Positions 22,065 through 32,353 of a stretch of DNA of 64,000 bases are shown here, piece by piece; the stretch's first letter is position 1; each line of letters begins with the position of its first letter. The translations under genes and the position numbers were made by a program. The notes below the pieces were generated by a model. It saw nothing but the letters and a program-made list of their open reading frames with translations. It was not told the DNA's origin and searched no databases. Origin of the DNA: Macrocystis pyrifera (lineage: Eukaryota > Sar > Phaeophyceae > Laminariales > Laminariaceae); contig JASSKH010000001.1 in the NCBI GenBank assembly GCA_031763025.1, positions 6,505,024 to 6,569,023 on the forward strand, read 5' to 3'.

Positions 22065-22735
22065 TACGTATATTTGTCAAATTTTCGTACTTTTGCCAAC
22101 TTTTCTCTTCGCACGAGCACTTTTAGGCAAAACATCAAGTACACGGACACGGGAAGCCCTGCCGGACACATTGGTCTAGGTCTCGGCGCGATCCGTGCAC
22201 TCTGAAGCGCGTGGCAGGCGCTTACTTTTTTTTTTCCGGCGGGAGTGAATAAGACGATTTCCCTGTTTTCAGTAAAGAGGCTTTATTTTGTACGTACGTA
22301 TCGGTACATTGTCATGCTCTCTGTTTTCTTCCCCCGGCTCTCATGAGCTGTGAGCACACAGCTCAGGCATATACCAGGTACACAACAGACAACATGCACA
22401 TATCCCATCGTTCCAACGCTGCCGCCCACACGCCGTGCGTGTTCGGCACGCCCATGTGCGCAGTGTTGCTGTGGTTGGTTGAGTTTGTTGGAGCCTGCCG
22501 TCCGCATCCACGGTCTGTTTTTTATCCTTATGTACCCAGGATGACGTACGTACAATATCCCTGTACATTTTTTTTGGGTTTTTGCAAGGAGCACAGACCA
22601 CCGCCTAGAGAACAATACCCACAGCAGTGCACAGAGCGTGCTTACCTCCAGCTTTTCCTACAGCACCACAACCAACCCTGCCGCCCAGCAGCAGCAGTGG
22701 GCACACCTTGCGCGTGTGGATGATCATACTGCGGC
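22065..22735 (+). repeat. Dispersed duplication D1, copy 2
   Basis: Partner of 18225-18900. It has several deletions relative to copy 1, for example in the CCGCCC-rich part near 22425 and before atgacgtacgtacaatatcc. Confidence 0.85.
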
Positions 22736-22843
22736 CCATTCGTACAGCAGCGTTCGTACAAAATATACGTATAGCAGTATACTACAGCAGCAGTAGTTCT
22801 GATTGCAGTGTGTCCTACATTGCTGGCCGATAGATCATATGCT

Positions 22844-23195
22844 GCCGGCGTCCCCGGTGGCTTGGTAGGTGGTCCGCGAGCCTATCAAGATCAATTTCGT
22901 GAGTTCGAGTCTCACCGAGTGCATGCTCATAGGGACTTTTTCTTGCATAAAATTGATTAGCGGAAAGCGCGAGAGCGTGAGTTAGCTGTACATTCGATGA
23001 AAATCGACGAGCAGTGGGAATGCTGAACCCTATGCGCGATAAAAACTAAAGGCACGTACCGTGGGGGAGAAGGGACGACACCTGTGACCACGGCTTGTCC
23101 GGAAGATCGTCGAGGGTAAAGCCTCCTACGAGTGGGCTGGAAAGTAAAAGTGATGATGAAAAAAATAAAATAAAAATAAAATAAAATAAAAAAAG
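22844..23195 (+). mobile_element. SINE copy 1
   Basis: The head reads gccggcgtccccggtggctt, with a tRNA-like A box (TGGCTTGGTAGGTGG) and, 42 bases on, a B box (GTTCGAGTCTC). The body ends gggctggaaagtaaaagtga and the tail is (AAAAT)n-like. A and B boxes at tRNA spacing, an A-rich tail and eight relatives in the window identify a Pol III-type SINE. Confidence 0.9.
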
Positions 23196-23764
23196 AGCCA
23201 GCTGAAAGGGGATCAGTACACGTACGTTCCTCGTGTTGCTTCTTACAGAAGTACTGCTGAATATGCAGTCGTACCTGTACAAGCTACTCTACTGCTGTAT
23301 TGTAGGAGATCGTGCAAAGTTTTTTAGATTATTGCGTAAAAAACACGACAAGCCAGTTGTACGACCACACTTTAAACAACCTTTTGGTGAAATTGAGATC
23401 CTTTTGTGCAATTGAGAACAAGGGTGAAAGTGAAAATATCCAAACTTTGCGTCGTATTCAGACGCGTATAGTAATAAAAAGGTGCGACCAGGTACATACC
23501 TGGCTGCCTGGTACGTAATAAAGTTTTTTTAGTTGCTAAGGGTTTTGACAATGATGAAAAAGTGACCCCGATACACACGTGATCATGAAGAGCCATAATC
23601 TCGTGCCAAGTACCACGCACGTATATGTATACAATATACCAGTATATATGTATATATATAATAGTGTATAATTGTACTACACTGCTGCTGTAGGCTGAAC
23701 AAAATACCGACGAGTGCTTTCTTGTACTCCTGGTGCTGCTGTTCGTGTACAAGCTCCTCAGTAC
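23196..23764. other. No gene recognised
   Basis: Short open frames only. The stretch around 23485-23520 contains ccaggtacatacctggctgc followed by another cctggtac, a small cluster of near-palindromic words related to the TACCAGGTA motif. Confidence 0.4.
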
Positions 23765-24245
23765 TCGCAGTAGTTTTGCCGCCAGTATACTCCTAAACTC
23801 TCAGTACTCGGACTACGATTTGTTCTCGGGCATGTACCTGTGAAACCTTGATATTATACCCTGAGCACCAAGAAACTTTTACTTTGGGGGAACATATATA
23901 TTATTGTAGTACCAGTATGTATGTGCTGCACCTTATTATTACTCAGCCGGTCACAAATTATGGCGCAACCTCGACCTCGCGCAACTTTTACGCACTTACT
24001 ATTTACGGATTCATCGCCGCGAGTCAGCTGGATCAATATATCTCCACTCTTACCGATACCCTGCATTATATATTATTATTGTAGTAATGATCCCACACAC
24101 TAATTCCGCGAACAGCGGTATAATATAGTCTGTCCTCAAAAATAATATGTTGTGTGTGTTCTTCACGTTAAAATGATGGGTGGGTGCAGATGCAGATGCT
24201 AATTCTAAACAAGTGTGCAGGGTTTCATACGAGTACGAATATTAC
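23765..24245 (+). repeat. Dispersed duplication D2, copy 2
   Basis: Partner of 21565-22010. After gtacgaatatta it switches abruptly into repeat D3. Confidence 0.8.
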
Positions 24246-25910
24246 TAGAAATTGGTGGTAATGAGGCGCGACCTCAGCAATACCTGAAGTAGTCATATCT
24301 GCGATGCATCATGCAAAACATTTGTCCTGAACCAACACGAACGAACATCTACTGCTGCTGTACCTACTACCTATACGCCGTCGTTGGTGACTCTCATAAC
24401 CGTAAATATTCTTGGCATCATATCCTGCTCTTGAAAAACACAGACAGCACAGCAGTACGGACACACCTGTAACAAATACCAGGTACTGGATTTTGTCGTG
24501 TGTATCCTGGTATTTCCACCTCGAAATCCGGCATAATAATTTGAAGACGAAAAATATGTACTACTGCTGTGTGACCACAGAAGTTATTACTTGTATTCGT
24601 ATCGTATCTCTCGGGAATTCAGGAATCGGCACAGACACTGACTGGTTGTGCTGGATGTCGACGGGTGGAAAGAACAAGACGACAAATAGACACACACCTG
24701 ATATATATTTTTTCTTTTTCTGTTTTTCCAACAGCAAGTAAGTGTTTTCTGGTTGAAATTCGTCATAATTAATTTGAACTCGAAAAATCTGCATCTGAAA
24801 ATATTTGTCCAACAGAAGGCGCTTCTTTCTCGCCACCACTACTTGCTTGTACTGATGTATGTACGACATCTACATACAGCAGCAGTGTTTCTCCAGCAAC
24901 AAAAACAGCAGCAGCAGCAGTAGTAGTGGGCCGCACGAGGCCAGGGTCAGCGTCGCTGTACGCTCGGCGGCTCGGCTTGTCAATCTAACCCTTGAACCCT
25001 TTATACACATCTACAGCAGCAGCAGTCACTGTGTTTCTCCAGCAACAAAACAACAGCAGCAGTATAGCAGTAGGACACACGACGCCAGGGTCAGCGTCGC
25101 TGTACGCTCGGCTTGTCAATCTAAACCCTTGAACCCTTTGTACACGTACTCGATTTTGTCCTGTGTTGGTTTTGAACTCGAAATTCGGCATAATAATTTC
25201 AAGACGAAAAATCTGCACTCGACGTGCTCTGTCCGAGAGAGAACTTGTCGTAGCAGGTAGCAGGTGCCACCGCTACTACTGATGATGTACGACATCTACA
25301 GCAGAGCTTCTCCGGCAGCAAAACAGCACCAGCAGTAGGACACACGAGGCCAGGTCAGCGTCGCTGTACGCTCGGCTTGTGTGTGAACCCTTCGTACATG
25401 TGTTTCCTGGTCCCGAACTCATAGTTGAAGACGAAAAATCTACAATCTGACGTGCAGAGCTTCTTCTAGCATTGCCACCACTACTACTACTACTGTACAA
25501 CAACTATTATACAGCAGATACTCTCCTGCTTCTCAGTCCCCTCATCACCAGGAGGGTGGGCCTGCAGCATGTCTCGGGGACATGGCCCGAACGCTCGTCG
25601 CTGTGGACAGGCACAGTCTGCCTACCTAGCTGGGTTTCAAAATATAATGTGGTGTTGGTTCTGTGTTTTTTCAACATATGGCCCAGCACCAACATGTGCC
25701 TACACACGTTGGCACACCTAGCTCGAGCTACTGTGAACGACTTACCACCGCACCAGCACCAGGAGGTCTCTTTTGTGTGTGCACGTCCACAGAGCCCGCC
25801 GGGACTGGAATTGGTGCGGTGTGCGTCGAGGGCGGTGGTCAAACGTTGCCCAAACAAATGTTGAATCACACACACACACACACACCCCAGCCACACACAC
25901 ACACACACAC
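24246..25910 (+). repeat. Dispersed repeat D3, copy 1
   Basis: It matches 31489-33500 in order across its length. Landmarks are catatctgcgatgcatcatg, ccgtcgttg near 24379, a LINE-A-like tail module near 24575-24700, a tandem part at 24700-25450, and cagcatgtctcggggac near 25567. It ends aaatgttgaatcacacacac with a (CA)n tail at 25868-25910. The CA tail and the tail module suggest a LINE-A-related or LINE-mobilised unit. No protein domain was recognised. Confidence 0.75.
24700..25450 (+). repeat. Tandem units inside D3
   Basis: The word gacgaaaaatctgca or a variant recurs near 24545, 24782, 25203 and 25432. Between them is a repeated block with cagcagtgtttctccagcaa and gtcagcgtcgctgtacgctc. 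Spacings of about 230 bases or multiples suggest an internal tandem unit. Confidence 0.65.
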
Positions 25911-26108
25911 ATACAGAAAAACTCAAAACAAGGCACCCCACGCTCGTATCCGAGCCGCTATGAAGAGGCTTTTTTTTTCTTGGAAAATTCCAAGAAAAAA
26001 AAGGCTCGCCCGCTTTTTGCGCGCTTCGCGCGCCTCATTATAATTTCGCTCTTGCGCCACTCCCCTATTAATACGGCACCTCCCGGAGGGGAACCTTGTA
26101 TATATATG
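25911..26108. repeat. Short repeat shared with 34690-34795
   Basis: The sequence aaggcaccccacgctcgtat through gcgcgcttcgcgcgcctcat matches 34690-34795. It contains a perfect foldback around ttttttttcttggaaaattccaagaaaaaaaa at 25969-26001. It then runs into the short scrap also seen near 22000-22055. Confidence 0.65.
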
Positions 26109-26766
26109 TTTGATTTATTTGGGATTCTTCTCCTTTTCTTTTTCTTTTTCTTGTTCTTTTTCGGTTTGGTTTCTTCGTTGCTTCTCTTTCTTCATGGTGT
26201 ATTTTGGTTGCTGGCGTATGTATGTATGTTGTGTCGGCCGCACCTACCTGGTGCCGGCGTCCCCGGTGGCTTGGTAGGTGGTCCGCGTGCCTATCAAGAT
26301 CAATTTCGTGGGTTCAAGCCTCACCGAGTGCATGCTCGTAGGGGCTTTTTCTTGCATAAAAAGAGATTGATTAGCGGAAAGCGCGAGAGCGTGAGTTAGC
26401 TACATTCGATGAAAATCGACGAGCAGTGGGAATGCTGAACCTTATGCGCGATAAAAAATAAAGGCACGTACCGGGGGGGAGAAAGGGAAGACACCTGTGA
26501 CCACGGCTTGTCCAGAAGGTCGTCGAGGGTAAAACCTCCTACGAGTGGGCTGGAAAGTGAAAGTGATGAAAAAAAAAAAAAAAAAAAGTGCGAAGGCATG
26601 GTATTATTGCGTAGGCTATTAATGCATTACGGTGTGTTATCTCTGTGTCGTAGTCTGTGACCACAGAGCTCGTATCTTTCTAGGGTGAAGAATCAGCACG
26701 GACACTGGGCTTGCTGGATGTCGACGAGTAGAAGAACGGTTTAATGTGAAGAACACACACACACAT
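26109..26766 (+). mobile_element. LINE-A 3' UTR copy split by a SINE
   Basis: The left part (26109-26246) and right part (26588-26766) join without loss to the uninterrupted LINE-A 3' UTR of 19858-20160 and 40778-41075. In those copies gtcggccgcaccta is followed directly by gtgcgaaggcatgg; here a SINE separates the two words. The tail is (AC)n followed by atatacacg. Confidence 0.9.
26253..26587 (+). mobile_element. SINE copy 2, nested in LINE-A tail
   Basis: Full head-to-tail copy ending in a run of about 18 A. The head lies seven bases after the LINE-A word gccgcaccta and the tail is directly followed by the next LINE-A word, so insertion removed little or nothing. No long target-site duplication is apparent. 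Confidence 0.92.
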
Positions 26767-26777
26767 ATACACGTATA

Positions 26778-27108
26778 CCGGCGTCCCCGGTGGCTTGGTA
26801 GGTGGTCCGCGAGCCTATCAAGATCAATTTCGTGAGTTCGAGTCTCACCGAGTGCATGCTCATAGGGACTTTTTCTTGCATAAAATTGATTAGCGGAAAG
26901 CGCGAGAGCGTGAGTTAGCTGTACATTCGATGAAAATCGACGAGCAGTGGGAATGCTGAACCCTATGCGCGATAAAAACTAAAGGCACGTACCGGGGGGG
27001 AGAAGGGACGACACCTGTGACCACGGCTTGTCCAGAAGATCGTCGAGGGTAAAAACCTCCTACGAGTGGGCTGGAAAGTAAAAGTGATGATAAACAACAA
27101 CAACAATA
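26778..27108 (+). mobile_element. SINE copy 3, (CAA)n tail
   Basis: It starts ccggcgtccccggtggc right after the AC/AT tail of the LINE-A copy and ends in (ACA)n. The tail is not poly(A), showing that this family's tails vary in sequence. Confidence 0.9.
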
Positions 27109-27505
27109 TACCAGGTACATACATGTACCTGCTCCGCTGCTATGCAGATTGAAGTTTCACTGATGGTCACATTTTCTGACGTATGCCTGTCTGTACAGCA
27201 GTGCTGTTCACAGTTAGGGGCGATGTGAACGTATTAAGAATTGCTGACACAGCTCAATCGTCTCATGAAACGCAAACGTACTGCTCCTGTACCTCATCAT
27301 CGTCTTGCCACACGCAAAATCGTCAAGATCGCATACCAGGTATATGCATGCCCCGTTCAACTGCTATACAGACTGAAGTTCCACTGCTTGACCACTTGCA
27401 AGAAGACCGAAAAAGAAAAAAACGCTCTGGGGGGGAAGCGATTTCTAGGTATGCAAAGCCGAATAGTTTATTAGATGAAACAGGATGAATCAACAATATC
27501 CACCT
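27109..27505. other. No gene; two TACCAGGTA motifs
   Basis: The motifs lie at 27109 and 27334. The words cacattttctgacgtatgcc and gcgatgtgaacg are shared with the areas at 29942 and 30776, showing a third copy of a short repeat. Confidence 0.5.
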
Positions 27506-27842
27506 GCCGGCGTCCCCGGTGGCTTGGTAGGTGGTCCGCGTGCCTGTCAAGATCAATTTCGTGGGTTCAAGTCCCACACCGAGTGCATGCTCATATGGAC
27601 TTTTTCTTGCATAAAAAATTGATAAGCGGAAAGCGCGAAAGCGTGTGTTGGCTACATTCGATGAAAATCGACGAGCAGTGGGAATGCTGAACCCTATGCG
27701 CGACAAAAATAAAGGCACGTACCGGGGGGGAGAAGGGACGACACCTGTGACCACGGCTTGTCCAGAAGGTCGTCGAGGGTAAAACCTCCTGCGAGTGGGC
27801 TGTGAAGTAAAAGTGATGGATAAAAAAAAAAAAAAAAAAAAA
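27506..27842 (+). mobile_element. SINE copy 4
   Basis: Best-preserved tRNA part: gcctgtcaagatc, where the other copies mostly have gcctatcaag, and ggttcaagtccc for the B box. GCCTGTCA resembles the anticodon arm of tRNA-Asp (GTC), which is a tentative source. It ends in about 20 A and is immediately followed by another SINE. Confidence 0.92.
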
Positions 27843-27844
27843 TG

Positions 27845-28180
27845 GCTGGCGTCCCCGGTGGCTTGGTAGGTGGTCCGCGAGCCTTTCAAGATTAATTTCG
27901 TGAGTTCGAGTCTCACCGAGTGCATGCTCATAGGGACTTTTTCTTGCATAAAATTGATTTTAGCGGAAAGCGCGAGAGCGTGAGTTAGCTGTACATTCGA
28001 TGAAAATCGACGAGCAGTGGGAATGCTGAACCCTATGCGCGATAAAAACTAAAGGCACGTACCGGGGGGGAGAGAAGGGACGACACCTGTGACCACGGCT
28101 TGTCCAGAAGATCGTCGAGGGTAAAACCTCCTACGAGTGGGCTGGAAAGTAAAAGTAATGATAAAAAAAAAAAAAAAAAA
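27845..28180 (+). mobile_element. SINE copy 5, directly behind copy 4
   Basis: It starts only three bases after the poly(A) of copy 4. The head reads gctggcgtccccgg, and the body has the usual blocks with a small insertion (ttgattttagcgg). It ends in 18 A. Insertion into the A-tail of the previous copy explains the tandem. Confidence 0.92.
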
Positions 28181-29046
28181 GTTTCCTCCGTCTTGTTTTT
28201 TTTTGGGAAATAGCTCGGGCATGTGGCATGCCGAAGCACAGCAGTACGAGGCTCTGGTCTACGGCAGAGCTCTTGACCAACACTGCGACGGAATCACGGC
28301 GGCATCCCCGCCTGCTTCTGCAGTGTACTAGCATGCTAAGACGATGTCCTCGTAGCGTTGTTTGATTTGTTATTTGCTGTGTTCCGATTACTACTGCTGT
28401 GCTGCTACTGAAGCTCACAGCCCAGCTTTGTGCCCGTACCTTTATATTTGGTATATACTACGATATACCAGGTATATATACTCGCACGAGAACTGGCTGT
28501 TGTACAGCAGCAGCAGTATATTTTTTGTTGTCGATGCTCGTTCTCGCTATCGCAGTATATCGCATTCACCAACGAGCTTGCCGGGTCTCGATTCGGCGGC
28601 GTGCGACTGGTGAAGCGTCGATGCGCACAAAGATCACCGGTCGCAGCGCGAAGTACGTCGGTGGAGTCGATGTTGTTGAGTGCGACTTTCCAAGATGGTG
28701 ATAGAGGATGTGGCTGCACAAGGATGTATGTGTTGTGTCTTCTTGATGTCTGCTTAGATTTTTTCGTGCGTGTTCGCCGTCTATTTCTGCTCCTGCCAGG
28801 CCTGTGTGACAGGTCATCATCCCTACATGCATTCCGGTTAGCGATATAGTGCTTGCTGTTTCCAGCCGCGGAACACCACAACAAGCTGATGAGCGATGTT
28901 GCGTCGGCGACCTCGTGCTACTACTGCACTGCTGTTGTAGTAGTAGACATGATGTGCTCGTGGCGCGCGACCTGGTGCGAGTTGTCGAAAGGTGCTGCTG
29001 CTGTTACAATAGTAAATTGAGTTCAGGTCATCCTTGATATTTTTTC
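28181..29046. other. No supported gene
   Basis: Open frames up to 159 residues occur on both strands but overlap each other and show no domain. A TACCAGGTA motif is at 28466 and several CAG/CTG clusters are present. A small host exon cannot be excluded. Confidence 0.4.
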
Positions 29047-29300
29047 CAACTTTCTGCTCTCCACACCATTGTTTTGTGTCACTTTGGTACGAGATTACGG
29101 GGCCATCACAGAACCTTGAGCAAAACTAGAGGGACGAGGAGCCGCGACCTTGACCTGTCTTTCCTATGGTGGACTCCCACGGCGCACATATCAACAAATG
29201 CTCGTACCGTCGTGTCCGGGGCTAGAGGCAAAAATAGTTTATCGCCGATAGCCTGCTCCAAGTCCTGGCACAACAACCCACACAGAGCTATGGAATCGTC
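29047..29300 (-). repeat. 254-bp direct repeat, copy 1 (possible minus-strand coding)
   Basis: It is repeated at 29692-29940 with only about ten differences. On the minus strand both copies are open through LLCQDLEQAIGDKLFLPL, TTVRAFVD and HHRKDRSRSRLLVP. At least two differences (GGC/GGT in the Ala-Ile-Gly triplet, TCA/TCG in the Arg-Ser-Arg part) are silent in this frame. No family was recognised; it may be a piece of a retroelement polyprotein or a host exon. Confidence 0.5.
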
Positions 29301-29305
29301 CTCGT

Positions 29306-29655
29306 AATTTTAATTATTTTTTTTATTTTTATTTTTATTTTATCCATCACTTCTTTTCCCAGCCCACTCGTAGGAGGTTTTACCCTCGACGACCTTCTGG
29401 ACAAGCCGTGGTCACAGGTGTCGTCCCTTCTCCCCCCCGGTACGTGCCTTTATTTTTGTCGCGCATAGGTTTCAGCATTCCCACTGCTCGTCGATTTTCA
29501 TCGAATGTAGCCAATTCACGCTTTCGCGCTTTCCGCTTACGTATCAATTTTTTATGCAAGAAAAAGTCCCTATGAGCATGCACTCGGTGGGACTTGAACC
29601 CACGAAATTGATCTTGACAGGCACGCGGACCACGTACCAAGCCACCGGGGACGAC
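29306..29655 (-). mobile_element. SINE copy 6 (minus strand)
   Basis: The only minus-oriented copy: a T-rich tail at 29306-29342, then the reversed body, and the head ending gccaccggggacgac near 29655. It lies between the two 254-bp direct repeats. Confidence 0.9.
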
Positions 29656-29691
29656 TACGTCATTCAGCTGTGAGTTTTTTCGATGTCTCTG

Positions 29692-29940
29692 CAAACTTTC
29701 TGCTCCACACCATTTTTTTGTGTCACTTTGGTACGAGATTACGGGGCCATCACAGAACCTTGAGCAAAACTAGAGGGACGAGGAGCCGTGACCTTGACCT
29801 GTCTTTCCTATGGTGGACCCCCAAGGTGCAAACATCAACAAATGCTCGTACCGTCGTGTCCGGGGCTAGAGGCAAAAATAGTTTATCGCCAATAGCCTGC
29901 TCCAAGTCCTTGCACAACAACCCACACAGAGGCATACGAT
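29692..29940 (-). repeat. 254-bp direct repeat, copy 2
   Basis: Partner of 29047-29300, in the same orientation. It ends just before the word cacattttctgacgtatgcc that precedes the foldback element. Confidence 0.75.
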
Positions 29941-29972
29941 AATCACATTTTCTGACGTATGCCTTTTATTAT

Positions 29973-30737
29973 TATGCGGTTCGATTTCGAGCTTCAGATT
30001 AATTTGTATTTTTCGATCTCAAAATCGAATGACCCTACTTATGCAGTCCGATTATGCAAAATCCGACCGGAAATTTTTCGATTTGAGAATCCGATGACCC
30101 AAGTCGTCGGATTTTGGCCCAAAATCCGACGACCTGGGTCATCAGATTTTCAAATCGAAAAATGGCATGCTTTCTAAATTCAAGATATTATCCACGATAG
30201 CAAACAGCAGCGGAACGATCGATGAGTTGGATGGCGATACAGCTGTATAGCGACGTTGCTTCGCGCCCGACGCGCGGACGGCGCGTCCCTCCGTGGCCAG
30301 ACTAGAGTCGGCTGGCGCGGGCTCGGGCCTAGAGACCAAGAGAAGAGCACTCGGCACGCGCCTCTCCGTGCATACGTACTCGTAGACTACTACACTGCAG
30401 CTGTACAGCAGCAGCAGCAGTCAAGTCACAGAATCAAACACAAAATACCAAGACAGGTTGACTCTAGCGCACTCGTCACATCTCTTCGCCACCAAACTAG
30501 AGTCAGTCAGCGTGGGCTCGGACGCTTGGGTCCTACGCGCAGGGCAGCGCACCCAGCGCGTCTCTTCGCGGCGCCAAATCACAAAAACAGCAATTGGTCT
30601 CGGCGTTTGCTCGAATATCTACACGCACAATAAATCTGATTTTTCCGCATAAATAGGAAGACCCTTTCGATTTGCCAAGTTCATATCTGAAACATGCCAT
30701 CGGGTCAAAATCTGAAGCTCAAAAATCGAACCGCATA
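29973..30737. mobile_element. Foldback/TIR element, about 765 bp
   Basis: The left end has tatgcggttcgattt then gagcttcagatt (29973-30000), and the right end carries the same in reverse (about 30706-30737). Inside is a near-perfect cruciform at 30073-30162. The middle has no open frame with a known domain. It is probably a non-autonomous DNA transposon. Confidence 0.6.
30073..30162. repeat. Long hairpin, about 43-bp arms, almost no loop
   Basis: The left arm runs tttttcgatttgagaatccg onward to cggattttgg; the right arm mirrors it from cccaaaatccgacgac to aaatcgaaaaa. Only a few mismatches are seen and the arms meet at ggccc. Such a structure can extrude as a cruciform or fold as an RNA hairpin. 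Confidence 0.85.
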
Positions 30738-31488
30738 GGAAACGGCCTTGACAGCAGTTTCACTGATTGACTGGTCGCATATTCTCACGTATGCCTTTTT
30801 ACCGAGGTGTTCAGTTCGGGGCAATGTGAATGTATGTGTGTACCCCTCATCGCGAACGCGCGAGAGGTAACCAGCAAGAAAATACACAAGCAGTAGTAGT
30901 GCACTATATCCAGCGGCACTTATTTATTTATTTTCTCGCTGTAAGTTTTTGTTGCGCTGCCGCAACCTGTGGATTCTGCCACACGCTTTCTCCCAACAAG
31001 ACGCAATTTCTGCCCTTGCAGTTGACTATCTACAAGTATCCACGCTATCTACAAGTGTCCGTGCTCAAGACCTCTCGTATCCACAAGTAAGTATTGTGCC
31101 ATAATACTCGAAATATGATGGTGTATCCACGCCCACCCAGACTTCCGAGAGTATCACCGGACGCGATCACTCTCACTCTCGACTACGACTATTCTCGTAG
31201 TGTCTCTGCCGGTCGTTGCTCAAAACCAAAAGTCCGGTGATATCTCGTTGCTGCCATTTGTGATTTTGCTTGTGCTTGATCACGAAGTTCACGTTGATGT
31301 TCGCCTGCTTTTTGTTTTTGCACGTACAACACAAACAACTCGCTTCAGCCAGTTCACGCCCTCGTAACCTGGCAATAATCTACGCCCCATCACGATCGCC
31401 TAAGACGTACCGGCAAGACTACCCAGTCTCCACATAGTAGCGTACGAACATCACAAGCTATTTTACCGTGGTATACTATTAATAGTAA
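30738..31488. other. No gene; short dispersed-repeat fragment
   Basis: The 30850-31090 part is related to 34855-35155 and, reversed, to 36660-36870 (words aggtaaccagc, gctcaagac, ccaacaagac/ctagcaagac). The rest shows no recognised feature. Confidence 0.45.
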
Positions 31489-31675
31489 TTAATTGGTGGG
31501 AATGACGCGCGATCTCAGTAATACCTGCAGTAGTCATATCTGCGATGCATCATGCTGGGCGAATACGGATTGTGTTCTGTTTTGTGCTGAACCAATACGA
31601 ACGAACATCTATACTATAATACCTACTACTATTATATTAATCTGTAATATTAATACCTTCGTAGTGCCGGCGTCC

Positions 31676-32008
31676 CCGGTGGCTTGGTAGGTGGTCCGCG
31701 AGCCTATCAAGATCAATTTCGTGAGTTCGAGTCTCACCGAGTGCATGCTCATAGGGACTTTTCTTGCATAAAATTGATTAGCGGAAAGCGCGAAAGCGTG
31801 AGTTAGCTGTACATTCGATGAAAATCGACGAGCAGTGGGAATGCTGAACCCTGTGCGCGATAAAAACTAAAGGCACGTACCGGGGGGGAGAAGGGACGAC
31901 ACCTGTGACCACGGCTTGTCCAGAAGATCGTCGAGGGTAAAACCTCCTACGAGTGGGCTGGAAAGTAAAAGTGATGATTAAAAAAATATATATATATATA
32001 TATATATA
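31676..32008 (+). mobile_element. SINE copy 7, (TA)n tail
   Basis: Complete copy whose tail passes from a few A into about eleven TA units. It is directly followed by SINE copy 8. Confidence 0.92.
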
Positions 32009-32009
32009 T

Positions 32010-32353
32010 GCCGGCGTCCCCGGTGGCTTGGTAGGTGGTCCGCGTGCCTATCAAGATCAATTTCGTGGGTTCAAGTCTCACCGAGTGCATGCTCGTAGGG
32101 GATTTTTCTTGCATAAAATGGATTGATTAGCGGAAAGCACGAGAGCGTGAGTTAGCTACATTCGATGAAAATCGATGAGCAGTGGGAATGCTGAACCCTA
32201 TGCGCGACAAAAAAAAAGGCAAGTACCGGGGGGGAGAAGGGACGACACCTGTGACCACGGCTTGTCCAGAAGATCGTCGAGGGTAAAACCTCCTACGAGT
32301 GGGCTGGAAAGTAGAAGTGATGATGAAAAAAAAAAAAAAAAAAAAAAAAAAAA
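32010..32353 (+). mobile_element. SINE copy 8
   Basis: It starts right after the (TA)n of copy 7 and ends in about 28 A. It differs from the others at several places (gagcacgagagc region, gaaaatcgatgagc) but keeps both promoter boxes. Confidence 0.92.

Noticed and set aside
22844..23195. SINE heads as functional tRNA genes
   Set aside because: A and B boxes are present, but acceptor and anticodon stems do not pair well and the same 300-bp unit with A-rich tail is repeated nine times.
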